A stretch of 64,000 nucleotides of DNA from Paenibacillus sp. UNC499MF (lineage in GTDB: Bacteria > Bacillota > Bacilli > Paenibacillales > NBRC-103111). The translations under genes and the position numbers were made by a program. This document shows positions 36,962 to 45,129 of the stretch, one piece after another. Numbering within the stretch: position 1 is the first letter of the stretch; the number at the start of each line of letters is the position of its first letter. Location of the stretch: assembly GCF_900107975.1 (NCBI RefSeq), contig NZ_FNVF01000001.1, forward strand, positions 604,323-668,322, in the 5' to 3' direction. A model generated the notes under the pieces. That model was given only the letters and a program-made list of their open reading frames with translations, did no database searches and had not been told where the DNA came from.

Positions 36962-38023
36962 ATGCAAACAAAGAAGCTGGTGCTGCTTGGCTGTGTAACG
37001 GCCGGGTGTACGTGGGTGCTGCTGCAAAGCGAAAGTGTTCATACCTTCGTGGCGGGAATCCGGGAGGGAAAACAGTCCTCCATGACGATACAGACAAAGC
37101 TTTCCAATGATGCGGCGGAACCTCCAGGTGACGATAAGACCGCACAACCGGCAGAGGACGCTTTGCTCGTACGGATCCGGGAAGAAGCGAAAAGTCTGTA
37201 CGTTGCCCCCATCGATGCGAAAGTGGACAGAGTTTGGAAAGCGGTCCCGGGCTATAACGGTCTCGAAGTCGATATCGACAAGACCTACGAGGCAGCCAGG
37301 AAGAATGGGGCGGGAGACAAACTGCCTTTTGTCATGAAGCAAATTCCGCCCAAGGTTAACTTAAGCGACCTTCCGCCGGAGCCTATCTACAAAGGGAACC
37401 CCAAAAAGCCGATGGTTTCTTTTATGATTAATGTCGCTTGGGGGGAAGAGTTTCTTCCGTCCATACTGGAGACGCTTCGCAAAGAAAATGTAAAAGCTAC
37501 CTTCTTTTTCGACGGAAGCTGGCTGAAGAAGCATATGGACATTGCCAAACAAATCCAGAATGAGGGACACGAATTGTCCAATCATGCTTATTCGCACAAG
37601 AATATGAGTACGCTCAACCGCTCCAAGGCTTATGAGGAAATTGTGAAAACCGAGGAGCTTCTTAAAAAGGAACTCGGTGTCACCAATGTCCTTTTCGCTC
37701 CTCCCTCGGGAGACTTTGACGCGGAAACGGTAAAAATAGCCGCAGAGCTTAAGTTGAAAACCGTCATGTGGACACTGGACACCGTGGACTGGAAAAACCC
37801 GGGGGCCCCCGCGATTCTTGTCAAAGTCCGCAAAAATATAGAGCCCGGCACGCTCATTCTGATGCATCCGACCCAGTCTTCCAGCGCCGCGCTTCCCGAA
37901 ATGATTTCGATTATCAAAAGCAGGGGGCTGCAGCCGGGCACGGTAAGCGAAACGCTGTCACCGCAGCGGATATCGGCTCCCGCTCAGGGAACGGGCAAGG
38001 GTGACGAAAAGCGGTCAGGTTGA
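36962..38023 (+). CDS. ylxY: YlxY-family polysaccharide deacetylase-like protein
   Basis: A 353-residue membrane-anchored or secreted protein: N-terminal hydrophobic segment (LVLLGCVTAGCTWVLL), a stalk, and a NodB-type deacetylase domain (about 148-330). The first NodB motif, normally TFDDG with the catalytic and metal Asp residues, reads FMINVAWGEE (154-163), so both Asp residues are missing; the H-x-x-x-H of motif 2 is kept (H208, H212), and MWTLDTVDW and LILMHPT correspond to later motifs. This suggests an inactive or altered enzyme, as in other YlxY proteins as far as I recall. ATG 36962 has GGAGGAG. Locus pnp-ylxY-mlpA matches B. subtilis. Confidence 0.88.
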   Translation: MQTKKLVLLGCVTAGCTWVLLQSESVHTFVAGIREGKQSSMTIQTKLSNDAAEPPGDDKTAQPAEDALLVRIREEAKSLYVAPIDAKVDRVWKAVPGYNGLEVDIDKTYEAARKNGAGDKLPFVMKQIPPKVNLSDLPPEPIYKGNPKKPMVSFMINVAWGEEFLPSILETLRKENVKATFFFDGSWLKKHMDIAKQIQNEGHELSNHAYSHKNMSTLNRSKAYEEIVKTEELLKKELGVTNVLFAPPSGDFDAETVKIAAELKLKTVMWTLDTVDWKNPGAPAILVKVRKNIEPGTLILMHPTQSSSAALPEMISIIKSRGLQPGTVSETLSPQRISAPAQGTGKGDEKRSG

Positions 38024-38048
38024 GTCACTTCGACATTTTTGTTAAAAT
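38020..38048 (+). promoter_or_regulatory. Sigma-A promoter for mlpA-dut
   Basis: TTGAGT (38020-38025) and TAAAAT (38043-38048), 17-bp spacing. The -35 overlaps the ylxY stop codon. mlpA starts about 65 bp downstream. Confidence 0.55.
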
Positions 38049-38113
38049 CAAAGTTGAACCTAAGGGCTCCTAAGCGGACCCGATTGTGCGTACATTTGAG
38101 GAGGAACAGCTTG

Positions 38114-39370
38114 GTGAACAAAACCCATTTAAATAACGGGCTCAGAGTCGTGACGGAGAAAATTCCGACCTGCCGTTCGGTAGCGATCGGAATCTGGGTG
38201 AAAACCGGTTCCCGGAACGAAACTCAGCTGAATAACGGAATTTCCCATTTTATCGAACATATGCTCTTTAAAGGCACAGAGCGCCACAGCGCCAAAGACA
38301 TCGCGGAAGTGTTCGACGGAATCGGCGGAAATGTAAATGCTTTCACATCCAAAGAATATACATGTTATTACGCCAAGGTGCTCGATGAACATCTGAGCAT
38401 TGCGGTAGATATTTTATCCGATATGTTTTTTAATTCCGTCTTTAATGAAGAAGAGCTGGAGAAAGAAAAGAACGTCATTTTCGAAGAAATCGCCATGTAT
38501 GAAGATACTCCCGACGATCTGGTTCACGATCTCGTGGCAAAAGCCGCCTACGGAAGCCATCCGCTGGGGTATACCATTTTGGGCACGCAGGCGCACTTGT
38601 CCGGCATGAAGCCGAACGATCTGCGGGCTTATATGAAAGAATGCTACACCATCGAGAATACCGTGATTGCCGTAGCTGGTAACATAGACGACAGCGTGTT
38701 CGGGCTACTGGAGAAGCATTTCGGTCATTTCGACGTTTCGGGTATGCAGCAGAACCAGGAAGAGCCCGCGTTTATGAGCGAGCGGGTTTTCCAGGCCAAG
38801 ACGACGGAACAGAATCATATCTGCCTGTCGCTGCCGGGTCTTTCCCTTCGTGAAGAAAACCTTTATCCGATGGTGCTGCTCAACAATGCGATCGGCGGGG
38901 GGATGAGCTCCAGATTGTTCCAGGAAATCCGTGAGAAGCGGGGACTGGCCTACTCGGTGTATTCGTATCATTCTTCCCATATCGACAACGGGGTATTTAC
39001 GATCTATACGGGAACGGCTCCGAAACAAACGGAGGAAGTTCTGAAAGTGACGATCGAAATGCTCAGTGAAATCGCGGAGAAAGGCATGACGGATGCGGAA
39101 CTGAGAAAAGGCAAGGAACAGCTGAAAGGCAGCCTGATCCTTAGTTTGGAAAGCACGAACAGCCGGATGAACCGGATCGGCAAGAACGAGCTGATGACCG
39201 GAAGACATTACACGCTCGACGAAATGATCAACCGGATCGAAAGCGTTGAGATGGAGCATATCCACGCCTTGACCCGCAAGCTGTTCTCCAAGCCATTCGC
39301 CATTGCGATGGTCGGCAGCCGCGACGAGGCATTGCAGTCAATCAGAGGAGATGAGCTTCTTGGAAAATAA
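38114..39370 (+). CDS. mlpA: M16 zinc peptidase MlpA (YmxG)
   Basis: Processing-peptidase-like M16 protease (418 residues). The inverted zinc motif HFIEH is at 45-49, the third ligand lies in FEEIAMYED, and [12 protein letters not shown] marks the C-terminal half. I choose GTG 38114 with GAGGAGG at 38098-38104; TTG 38111 just before it is an alternative, while the reading from 38039 adds sequence unlike the family. In B. subtilis MlpA affects protease gene expression. The end overlaps dut by 11 nt. Confidence 0.92.
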   Translation: MNKTHLNNGLRVVTEKIPTCRSVAIGIWVKTGSRNETQLNNGISHFIEHMLFKGTERHSAKDIAEVFDGIGGNVNAFTSKEYTCYYAKVLDEHLSIAVDILSDMFFNSVFNEEELEKEKNVIFEEIAMYEDTPDDLVHDLVAKAAYGSHPLGYTILGTQAHLSGMKPNDLRAYMKECYTIENTVIAVAGNIDDSVFGLLEKHFGHFDVSGMQQNQEEPAFMSERVFQAKTTEQNHICLSLPGLSLREENLYPMVLLNNAIGGGMSSRLFQEIREKRGLAYSVYSYHSSHIDNGVFTIYTGTAPKQTEEVLKVTIEMLSEIAEKGMTDAELRKGKEQLKGSLILSLESTNSRMNRIGKNELMTGRHYTLDEMINRIESVEMEHIHALTRKLFSKPFAIAMVGSRDEALQSIRGDELLGK

Positions 39371-39839
39371 CCCGACAGCATTCCCCGTCCGCATTAAGCG
39401 CCTGCCCGGCAGCGAAGGTTTACCGCTGCCGGAGAAAATGTCCGCCGCTGCAAGCGGCTTCGATCTGCATGCGGCGAATATCGAACCCCTGGATCTGGCG
39501 CCCGGCGAACGGGCGCTCGTACCGACGGGGTTCGCGCTGGCGATGCCCGTGGAGCTTGAGGCCCAGATCCGCCCCCGGAGCGGACTGGCCTACAAGCAGG
39601 GCATCACCACACTGAATTCGCCGGGCACGATCGATGCGGACTACCGCGGCGAAGTCAAAGTGCTCCTGATCAATCACGGTCAGGAGACATTCACGATCCG
39701 CCGCGGCGAAAGAATCGCGCAGATGGTATTCCAGCTTGTGCCGGCCGTCTTATTGACGGAAGTGGACGAGCTGGATGACACGACGCGCGGCTCCGGAGGT
39801 TTCGGCCATACGGGATTAACGACCGAAACCCGTCAATAG
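39360..39839 (+). CDS. dut: dUTP diphosphatase
   Basis: Trimeric dUTPase (159 residues) that hydrolyses dUTP to dUMP, keeping uracil out of DNA and feeding dTMP synthesis. All five motifs are present: [35 protein letters not shown] and the C-terminal [11 protein letters not shown] choose TTG 39360 because AGAGGAG (39344-39350) is 9 nt away; ATG 39351 is immediately next to that site. It overlaps mlpA by 11 nt and ends before a strong terminator. Confidence 0.95.
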   Translation: MENNPTAFPVRIKRLPGSEGLPLPEKMSAAASGFDLHAANIEPLDLAPGERALVPTGFALAMPVELEAQIRPRSGLAYKQGITTLNSPGTIDADYRGEVKVLLINHGQETFTIRRGERIAQMVFQLVPAVLLTEVDELDDTTRGSGGFGHTGLTTETRQ

Positions 39840-39990
39840 CCGCTTTCCTGCCGGAATACAGGCAGTAATAAAGACGGCAGCGGCCGGCCGGCGTTCCATC
39901 GCTGGCTGGACAGGTCCCCCAGTTGGCGGGCCGGACATGCTTCATTCCGCATTGTTCCCCAGCCCTTCGGGGATGGATTAAATGCAGGGA

Positions 39991-40029
39991 GGCCTCTTCT
40001 CAGTCCGAAGCTGAGAAGAGGTCTTTTTT
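39991..40029 (+). terminator. Strong terminator in the dut-dpaA gap
   Basis: GGCCTCTTCTCAG (39991-40003) pairs with CTGAGAAGAGGTC (40011-40023), 13 bp with one G-U, a 7-nt loop and six T residues. It isolates the sporulation unit dpaAB from the mlpA-dut transcript. Confidence 0.9.
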
Positions 40030-40101
40030 GCGTCCGCCAAAGATATGCCTTTGAGAAAGAGGGCTGAAGCCGCAATGTACGGACGCCCGGCAAGCGGCTG
40101 T

Positions 40102-40130
40102 CACCCTTGGGTAGGCGTCGGCATACTGTA
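40102..40130 (+). promoter_or_regulatory. Candidate sigma-K (mother-cell) promoter for dpaAB
   Basis: CACC (40102-40105), then 15 bp, then GCATACTGTA (40121-40130), fitting the sigma-K pattern mACm ... gCATAnnnTA within one base of spacing. The -10 (CATACTGT) also resembles sigma-E. The B. subtilis spoVF operon is sigma-K dependent, which supports the reading. Confidence 0.6.
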
Positions 40131-40172
40131 TGTTATGAAGACGGATGTACGTAAGGGAGGAACGGAAACAGT

Positions 40173-41072
40173 ATGCTCACCGGAGCGGAAGTGGTTTTTA
40201 TCGGCGGCGATGCCCGTCAGCTTGAAGTGATCGATAAGCTGATCGAGCTGGATGCGTCCGTGACTTTAATCGGATTTGATAATCTGCAGAAGCCGTTCGG
40301 CGGAGCGGCGGGTAAGCAGCTTTCACCCGAAGCGCTGGAGAAAGCCGATGCGCTCGTTTTGCCGGTTGTGGGAACGGATGAACAAGGGCGTGTGGAAGGG
40401 ATTTTTTCCGGCAGCGAACTGACGCTTACGGCGGAACTGCTCGGCGCTCTCCCTAAACATGCCGTGATTTATACGGGCATGGCAAAGCCATACTTGAAGC
40501 AGCTTTGCGCGGCGCAGGGCCTGAGACTGGTCGAGCTTCTCGAGCGGGACGACGTAGCGATTTACAATTCGATTCCGACGGCGGAAGGCGCTTTGATGAT
40601 CGCCATTCAGAATACGGACATTACGATTCACGGCTCGCAATCGATGGTTTTGGGGTTCGGAAGAACCGGTTTGACGATGGCTCGCACCCTTCAGGGATTG
40701 GGAGCAAAAGTGAAGGTCGGAGTGCGAAAACCGGAGCATTTTGCCAGGGCTTTGGAGATGGGTTTTACGCCGTTTTATACCCGCGAACTCTATCAGGAAG
40801 TGGGGAATATTGACTTGCTTTTTAACACAATTCCGACTATGATAGTCACAGCGCAAATAATAACGAATATCCCGCATCGCGCGGTATTAATCGACCTAGC
40901 TTCCAAGCCGGGCGGAATGGATTTCCGCTTTGCCGAGAAGAGGGGGATTAAGGCGATGCTCGCTCCAGGCCTACCCGGGATCGTCGCACCCAAAACAGCT
41001 GGTCGGATTTTGGCGAATACGCTGAGTCAGTTGATGGTGGAAGACATCAGGAATGGGAGTGATCCGGAATGA
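40173..41072 (+). CDS. dpaA: Dipicolinate synthase subunit A
   Basis: Rossmann-fold subunit (299 residues) of the enzyme making dipicolinic acid for the spore core. Features are VVFIGGDARQLEVIDKL at the start and the nucleotide-binding segment VLGFGRTGLTMARTLQGLGA. ATG 40173 has AAGGGAGGAA upstream. It overlaps dpaB by 4 nt (ATGA), so the two subunits are coupled. Its substrate comes from DapA, encoded 3 kb downstream. Confidence 0.95.
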   Translation: MLTGAEVVFIGGDARQLEVIDKLIELDASVTLIGFDNLQKPFGGAAGKQLSPEALEKADALVLPVVGTDEQGRVEGIFSGSELTLTAELLGALPKHAVIYTGMAKPYLKQLCAAQGLRLVELLERDDVAIYNSIPTAEGALMIAIQNTDITIHGSQSMVLGFGRTGLTMARTLQGLGAKVKVGVRKPEHFARALEMGFTPFYTRELYQEVGNIDLLFNTIPTMIVTAQIITNIPHRAVLIDLASKPGGMDFRFAEKRGIKAMLAPGLPGIVAPKTAGRILANTLSQLMVEDIRNGSDPE

Positions 41073-41665
41073 ACTGGAACGGGATAACGGTAGGGTTTGC
41101 GTTGACGGGCTCTCACTGCACCTTGGAAGAGATTATGCCGCAGATTCAAAGATTCATAGATGCAGGCGCCGCGGTTGTGCCGATCGTCTCTCAATCCGTT
41201 TTGACGACGGATACGAGATTCGGGAACGCCGTGGATTGGCAGAAGCAGCTTAAAGATATGACCGGCAGCGATCCCATCGCAACGATTGTCGAAGCGGAAC
41301 CGCTCGGTCCATCCAAGAAGCTCGATGTCATGGTGATCGCCCCCTGCACGGGCAACACGACCAGCAAGCTCGCGAATGCAATGACGGAAAGTCCTGTCCT
41401 AATGGCCGCTAAAGCACAGATGCGCAACCAGCGTCCGCTTGTACTGGCCATTTCTACTAATGACGGGCTCGGACTGAATTCCGCGAATATTGCGAAGCTG
41501 CTCGTTACGAAGAACATTTATTTTGTCCCGTTCGGCCAGGATGCGCCGGAAGCGAAGCCGAATTCGCTTGTCGCCAGAATGGATTTGATTTTGGAGGCGT
41601 GCGAAGCGGCCCTGAGCGGCAAACAGCTCCAGCCGATGATTATTGAGCGATTTCAATATTCTTAA
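41069..41665 (+). CDS. dpaB: Dipicolinate synthase subunit B
   Basis: Flavoprotein-family subunit (198 residues): ITVGFALTGSHCTLEEIMPQ, the phosphate-binding APCTGNTTSKLANAMTESPV and LVLAISTNDGLGLNSANIAKL. It pairs with DpaA to oxidise dihydrodipicolinate-type product to dipicolinate in the mother cell. The start overlaps the dpaA stop. Confidence 0.95.
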   Translation: MNWNGITVGFALTGSHCTLEEIMPQIQRFIDAGAAVVPIVSQSVLTTDTRFGNAVDWQKQLKDMTGSDPIATIVEAEPLGPSKKLDVMVIAPCTGNTTSKLANAMTESPVLMAAKAQMRNQRPLVLAISTNDGLGLNSANIAKLLVTKNIYFVPFGQDAPEAKPNSLVARMDLILEACEAALSGKQLQPMIIERFQYS

Positions 41666-41700
41666 TCATAGATCATTTAAATAATGGGGGAGCAAACGAC

Positions 41701-42738
41701 ATGTCTAATGAAAAAACTTTTAACGTAGCAGTAGTCGGCGCAACCGGCGCCGTCGGAGAACAAATTATCCGCTTACTCGATGAACGCAATTTCCCCATTA
41801 AGGAATTAAAATTTCTTTCGTCCCCGCGCTCCGCGGGTACGAAAATTCGTTTCAAAGACAGAGAGATCACGGTGGAAGCGGCAACGCCGGACAGCTTTAA
41901 AGGAGTAGACATCGCGCTGTTCAGCGCGGGCGGCGATGTCAGCAAAGAACTCGCTCCGATTGCTGCCGCAGGCGGTACGATTTGTATCGACAACACAAAC
42001 GCTTTCCGCATGGATCCCGAAACACCGCTTGTCGTGCCGGAAGTCAACATTGACGAGGTACAGAAGCACAAAGGCATCATCGCCAATCCTAACTGCTCCA
42101 CGATTCAAATGGTGGCTGCCCTGAAACCTCTCTATGACCGTTTCGGCATCTCCAAAATTATCGTATCTACATACCAAGCCGTGTCCGGAGCAGGCAGCAA
42201 AGCGATTGATGAGATGCTTCGCCAGTCCCGTGAAGCGCTGGCAGGCAACCCGGTGAACCCGGACATTTTGCCGGTCGGTTCCCTTCCCGTTAAACATCAG
42301 ATCGCATTCAACGCGATTCCGCAGATCGATAAGTTTCTGGATAACGGGTTTACAAATGAAGAAATGAAGATGATCAATGAAACGAAAAAGATCATGAACG
42401 ACGAATCCCTTGAAGTTACGGCAACCTGCGTACGGATTCCCGTCGTATACGGTCACTCGGAATCGGTTTACGTGGAATTGAAAGAAGACTTCGAGCTTGA
42501 AGAAGTACGCAGCCTTCTTGCGGACGCGCCGGGCATCGTGCTCGTTGACAACCCGCAGGAACAGCAGTACCCGCTGGCAACCGAAGCGGCCGGGAAACTG
42601 GAAACGTTCGTGGGGCGTGTACGCCGGGATCTTTACAACAAGCGTGCGCTTAACCTGTGGATCGTATCCGACAACCTGCTCAAGGGCGCTGCCTGGAATG
42701 CGGTACAGATCGCGGAACATTTTGCACAGAACAAGTAA
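41701..42738 (+). CDS. asd: Aspartate-semialdehyde dehydrogenase
   Basis: Second enzyme of the aspartate pathway (345 residues). NADP-binding GATGAVGEQIIRLL, catalytic C132 in NPNCSTIQMV, and QAVSGAGSKAIDEM identify it. ATG 41701 follows GGGGGAG. With dapG and dapA it provides lysine, diaminopimelate and dipicolinate precursors. Confidence 0.97.
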   Translation: MSNEKTFNVAVVGATGAVGEQIIRLLDERNFPIKELKFLSSPRSAGTKIRFKDREITVEAATPDSFKGVDIALFSAGGDVSKELAPIAAAGGTICIDNTNAFRMDPETPLVVPEVNIDEVQKHKGIIANPNCSTIQMVAALKPLYDRFGISKIIVSTYQAVSGAGSKAIDEMLRQSREALAGNPVNPDILPVGSLPVKHQIAFNAIPQIDKFLDNGFTNEEMKMINETKKIMNDESLEVTATCVRIPVVYGHSESVYVELKEDFELEEVRSLLADAPGIVLVDNPQEQQYPLATEAAGKLETFVGRVRRDLYNKRALNLWIVSDNLLKGAAWNAVQIAEHFAQNK

Positions 42739-42745
42739 ACTCACA

Positions 42746-42777
42746 CAATCGGCATCGTCATCAGACGGTGCCGATTG
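42746..42777 (+). repeat. Stem-loop without T run after asd
   Basis: CAATCGGCATCGTC (42746-42759) pairs with GACGGTGCCGATTG (42764-42777), 14 bp with one U-G, 4-nt loop ATCA. No T run follows (CTCGCATC), so it probably serves mRNA stability or processing between asd and dapG, not simple termination. Confidence 0.65.
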
Positions 42778-42832
42778 CTCGCATCATGATTAAACTAGGG
42801 CAAGATAAGCGAATAGGAAAAGAGGGAAGGAC

Positions 42833-44050
42833 ATGCGTATTCGGGTTCAAAAGTTTGGCGGCACTTCCCTGTCCACGCCTGAAGCCAGAAAACATGTGCT
42901 GGAACATATCCAGGCTGCGCGCAGCGAGGGTTGTCAGCTTGTCGTGGTGGTATCTGCGATGGGGCGGCAGGGAGAGCCTTATGCAACCGACACTCTGCTC
43001 GGTTTGATCCGGCAGAATGGCGACCAGCTTCCTTCAAGGGAGAGGGATTTGTTGATGTGTTGCGGAGAATGGATTTCCGCAGCGAATTTGTGCAGTCTGA
43101 TCCAAGCGGAAGGCATTCCGGCCGTCGTTCTGACTGGCGGGCAGGCGGGGATCGAAACGAATGACGCCTACGGTAACGCACAGATTGTTTCGGTTCAGCC
43201 GAAGCGGATTATGGAGCACCTGGACCGGGGTGAGGTTGTAATTGTCGCCGGGTTTCAGGGACAGACGGCTGATCATGAGTTTACGACGCTCGGACGCGGA
43301 GGAAGCGACACGTCCGCTACCGCAATCGGCGGGGCGCTTAAAGCCGAAGTCGTGGACATTTTTACCGACGTCAACGGGATTTTGACGGCGGATCCGCGCA
43401 TCGTTGAAGACGCCAGGCCTTTAACGCGTGTAAGTTACGCGGAAATTTGCAACATGGCTCATAACGGGGCCAAAGTGATTCATCCCCGCGCGGTGGAAGT
43501 GGCGATGCAGGCCAACGTTCCGGTCCGCGTGCGTTCGACTTTCTCCAAGGAGGAAGGCACGCTCGTGACCAATCCCGACTCCTTGTACGGAGCGGAGAAA
43601 CGGGTCGAAGACCGCCACGTGACGGGAATCGCCCATTTCGGCAATATTACACAAATTCAAGTGCCTGCTGCGGAAGGCCAGTACGATCTTCAGCTTCAGG
43701 TGTTCAAAACGATGGCGCAGCACAGCATCAGCGTCGATTTTATTAACGTAAATCCTTCGGGAGTCGTTTATACGGTTTTTGATCACGTGGCGGAAAAAGC
43801 GCTTGAGCTGCTGCGCGGGCTCGGCTATAAACCCACTTCACTGAGTGGATGCGCTAAAGTGTCCGTAATCGGAGGCGGCATGAACGGTGTTCCGGGCGTT
43901 ATGGCGAAGATCGTTGAGGCGCTTACGGAAGAGAACATCCGGATTCTGCAGTCCGCGGACTCCAACACGACCATCTGGTGCCTGGTACACGGGGAAGATA
44001 TGGTTAGCGCGGTAAGGGCACTTCATAAATCGTTCCAACTGCACAAATAG
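42833..44050 (+). CDS. dapG: Aspartokinase I (DapG)
   Basis: Phosphorylates aspartate, opening the pathway to lysine, diaminopimelate and threonine. The kinase domain has VQKFGGTSLSTPEA, GGQAGIETND and LGRGGSDTSATAIG; the C-terminus (about 265-405) carries tandem ACT domains for feedback control. At 405 residues it matches B. subtilis DapG, the diaminopimelate-sensitive isoenzyme, and the asd-dapG-dapA order agrees. Start ATG 42833 follows GGGAAGG. Confidence 0.95.
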   Translation: MRIRVQKFGGTSLSTPEARKHVLEHIQAARSEGCQLVVVVSAMGRQGEPYATDTLLGLIRQNGDQLPSRERDLLMCCGEWISAANLCSLIQAEGIPAVVLTGGQAGIETNDAYGNAQIVSVQPKRIMEHLDRGEVVIVAGFQGQTADHEFTTLGRGGSDTSATAIGGALKAEVVDIFTDVNGILTADPRIVEDARPLTRVSYAEICNMAHNGAKVIHPRAVEVAMQANVPVRVRSTFSKEEGTLVTNPDSLYGAEKRVEDRHVTGIAHFGNITQIQVPAAEGQYDLQLQVFKTMAQHSISVDFINVNPSGVVYTVFDHVAEKALELLRGLGYKPTSLSGCAKVSVIGGGMNGVPGVMAKIVEALTEENIRILQSADSNTTIWCLVHGEDMVSAVRALHKSFQLHK

Positions 44051-44079
44051 GCAAAAAGCATACGTAGGAGGCGGGAATT

Positions 44080-44940
44080 TTGGACTTCGGAAGAGTAATT
44101 ACAGCAATGGTAACTCCCTTAAACGAACAGCTCGAAATCGATTGGGATCAGGTGGGCCCCCTGGTCGATTACCTGATTGACGAGCAGGGCAGCGAAGGGC
44201 TGGTCGTTTGCGGAACGACCGGCGAATCGCCGACCTTGACGGACGAAGAGAAGCTGAAGCTGATCGAAGCCGTCGTCAAGCATGCGAACGGACGATGCAA
44301 GGTTATTGCGGGAACCGGCAGCAACAACACGCATCACTCAATCGAGTTATCACGGGAAGCGGCCAAGCTGGGCGTCGATGCGATTCTGCTCGTCGCTCCT
44401 TACTATAACAAGCCCAGCCAGGAAGGCTTGTATCAGCATTTCAAAGCCGTCGCCGAAGCCGTCGATGTGCCGATTATCCTGTACAACGTTCCTGGCCGCT
44501 CCATTGTCAACATTGATGCGGATACGACGATCAGGCTCTCCCACGTGCCGAACATCGTGGCTACCAAAGACTGCGCCGGTACCGATCAGCTAACGATCGT
44601 TGCCGCAGGAGCGGCCGAGGGCTTTACGGTATACAGCGGTGACGACAGCATGACGCTTCCCGCGCTGGCCGTCGGCTGTCACGGTATAATCAGCGTAGCG
44701 AGCCACGTTGTCGGCAAAGAAATGCGAGAGCTAGTTGAAGCGTATACATCCGGCGATGTTAAGCGTGCGGCTCAGCTCAACGCGAAGCTGCTGCCGGTGT
44801 TTAGCGGTTTATTCTGCGCTCCGAGTCCCGCTCCGGTCAAATATGCTCTTCAATTGAAAGGGGTGGAGACGGGCAGCGTCCGTTTGCCTCTAATCGATTT
44901 GAGCGAGCGGGAGCAGGCTTTCGTGGCTTCTCTGTTTTAA
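44080..44940 (+). CDS. dapA: 4-hydroxy-tetrahydrodipicolinate synthase
   Basis: Condenses aspartate semialdehyde with pyruvate. The 286-residue TIM barrel has GTTGESPTL, Y135 (LYNVPGR) and Schiff-base Lys K163 (ATKDCAGT). The start is TTG 44080 with GGAGGCGGG upstream. The product is shared by lysine synthesis, peptidoglycan synthesis and, through DpaAB, spore dipicolinate. Confidence 0.97.
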   Translation: MDFGRVITAMVTPLNEQLEIDWDQVGPLVDYLIDEQGSEGLVVCGTTGESPTLTDEEKLKLIEAVVKHANGRCKVIAGTGSNNTHHSIELSREAAKLGVDAILLVAPYYNKPSQEGLYQHFKAVAEAVDVPIILYNVPGRSIVNIDADTTIRLSHVPNIVATKDCAGTDQLTIVAAGAAEGFTVYSGDDSMTLPALAVGCHGIISVASHVVGKEMRELVEAYTSGDVKRAAQLNAKLLPVFSGLFCAPSPAPVKYALQLKGVETGSVRLPLIDLSEREQAFVASLF

Positions 44941-44967
44941 ATGAATTGTAAAAATTTCTTTATTACG

Positions 44968-44994
44968 ACCGGTGCCGGATGGCATCGGTTTTGT
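44968..44994 (+). terminator. Terminator after dapA
   Basis: ACCGGTGCC (44968-44976) pairs with GGCATCGGT (44981-44989) around GGAT, followed by TTTTG. It closes the asd-dapG-dapA unit. Confidence 0.75.
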
Positions 44995-45031
44995 CATTTT
45001 AGGAGAGACTACAAATCATATACGCACCAAC

Positions 45032-45061
45032 TTGTAATCGGGTAGATCTTTCCTGTATAAT
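45032..45061 (+). promoter_or_regulatory. Sigma-A promoter for the RNase J gene
   Basis: TTGTAA (45032-45037) and a perfect TATAAT (45056-45061), 18-bp spacing, about 70 bp before the start codon. Confidence 0.7.
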
Positions 45062-45129
45062 GGTGGCAAGTGACTGGTTCGGTTTCATTATAAAAATCGT
45101 CGTCAAATGAATTCAAGGAGGTTACTTTT

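Larger units (their letters stand above)
39840..40172 (+). other. 333-bp gap between dut and dpaA
   Basis: The gap holds a G+C-rich stretch (39840-39980) in which I recognise nothing, a strong terminator (39991-40029) and a sporulation-type promoter before dpaA (40102-40130). Open frames on both strands here look like chance products of base composition. Confidence 0.6.

Noticed and set aside
39833-40093. Minus-strand frame of 86 codons in the dut-dpaA gap
   Set aside because: It crosses the strong terminator and lacks a ribosome binding site; sequence looks like chance translation of G+C-rich DNA.
44941-45129. Lysine riboswitch or other large element around dapG/dapA
   Set aside because: The upstream and downstream gaps are too short and hold only a simple hairpin, a terminator and a promoter.
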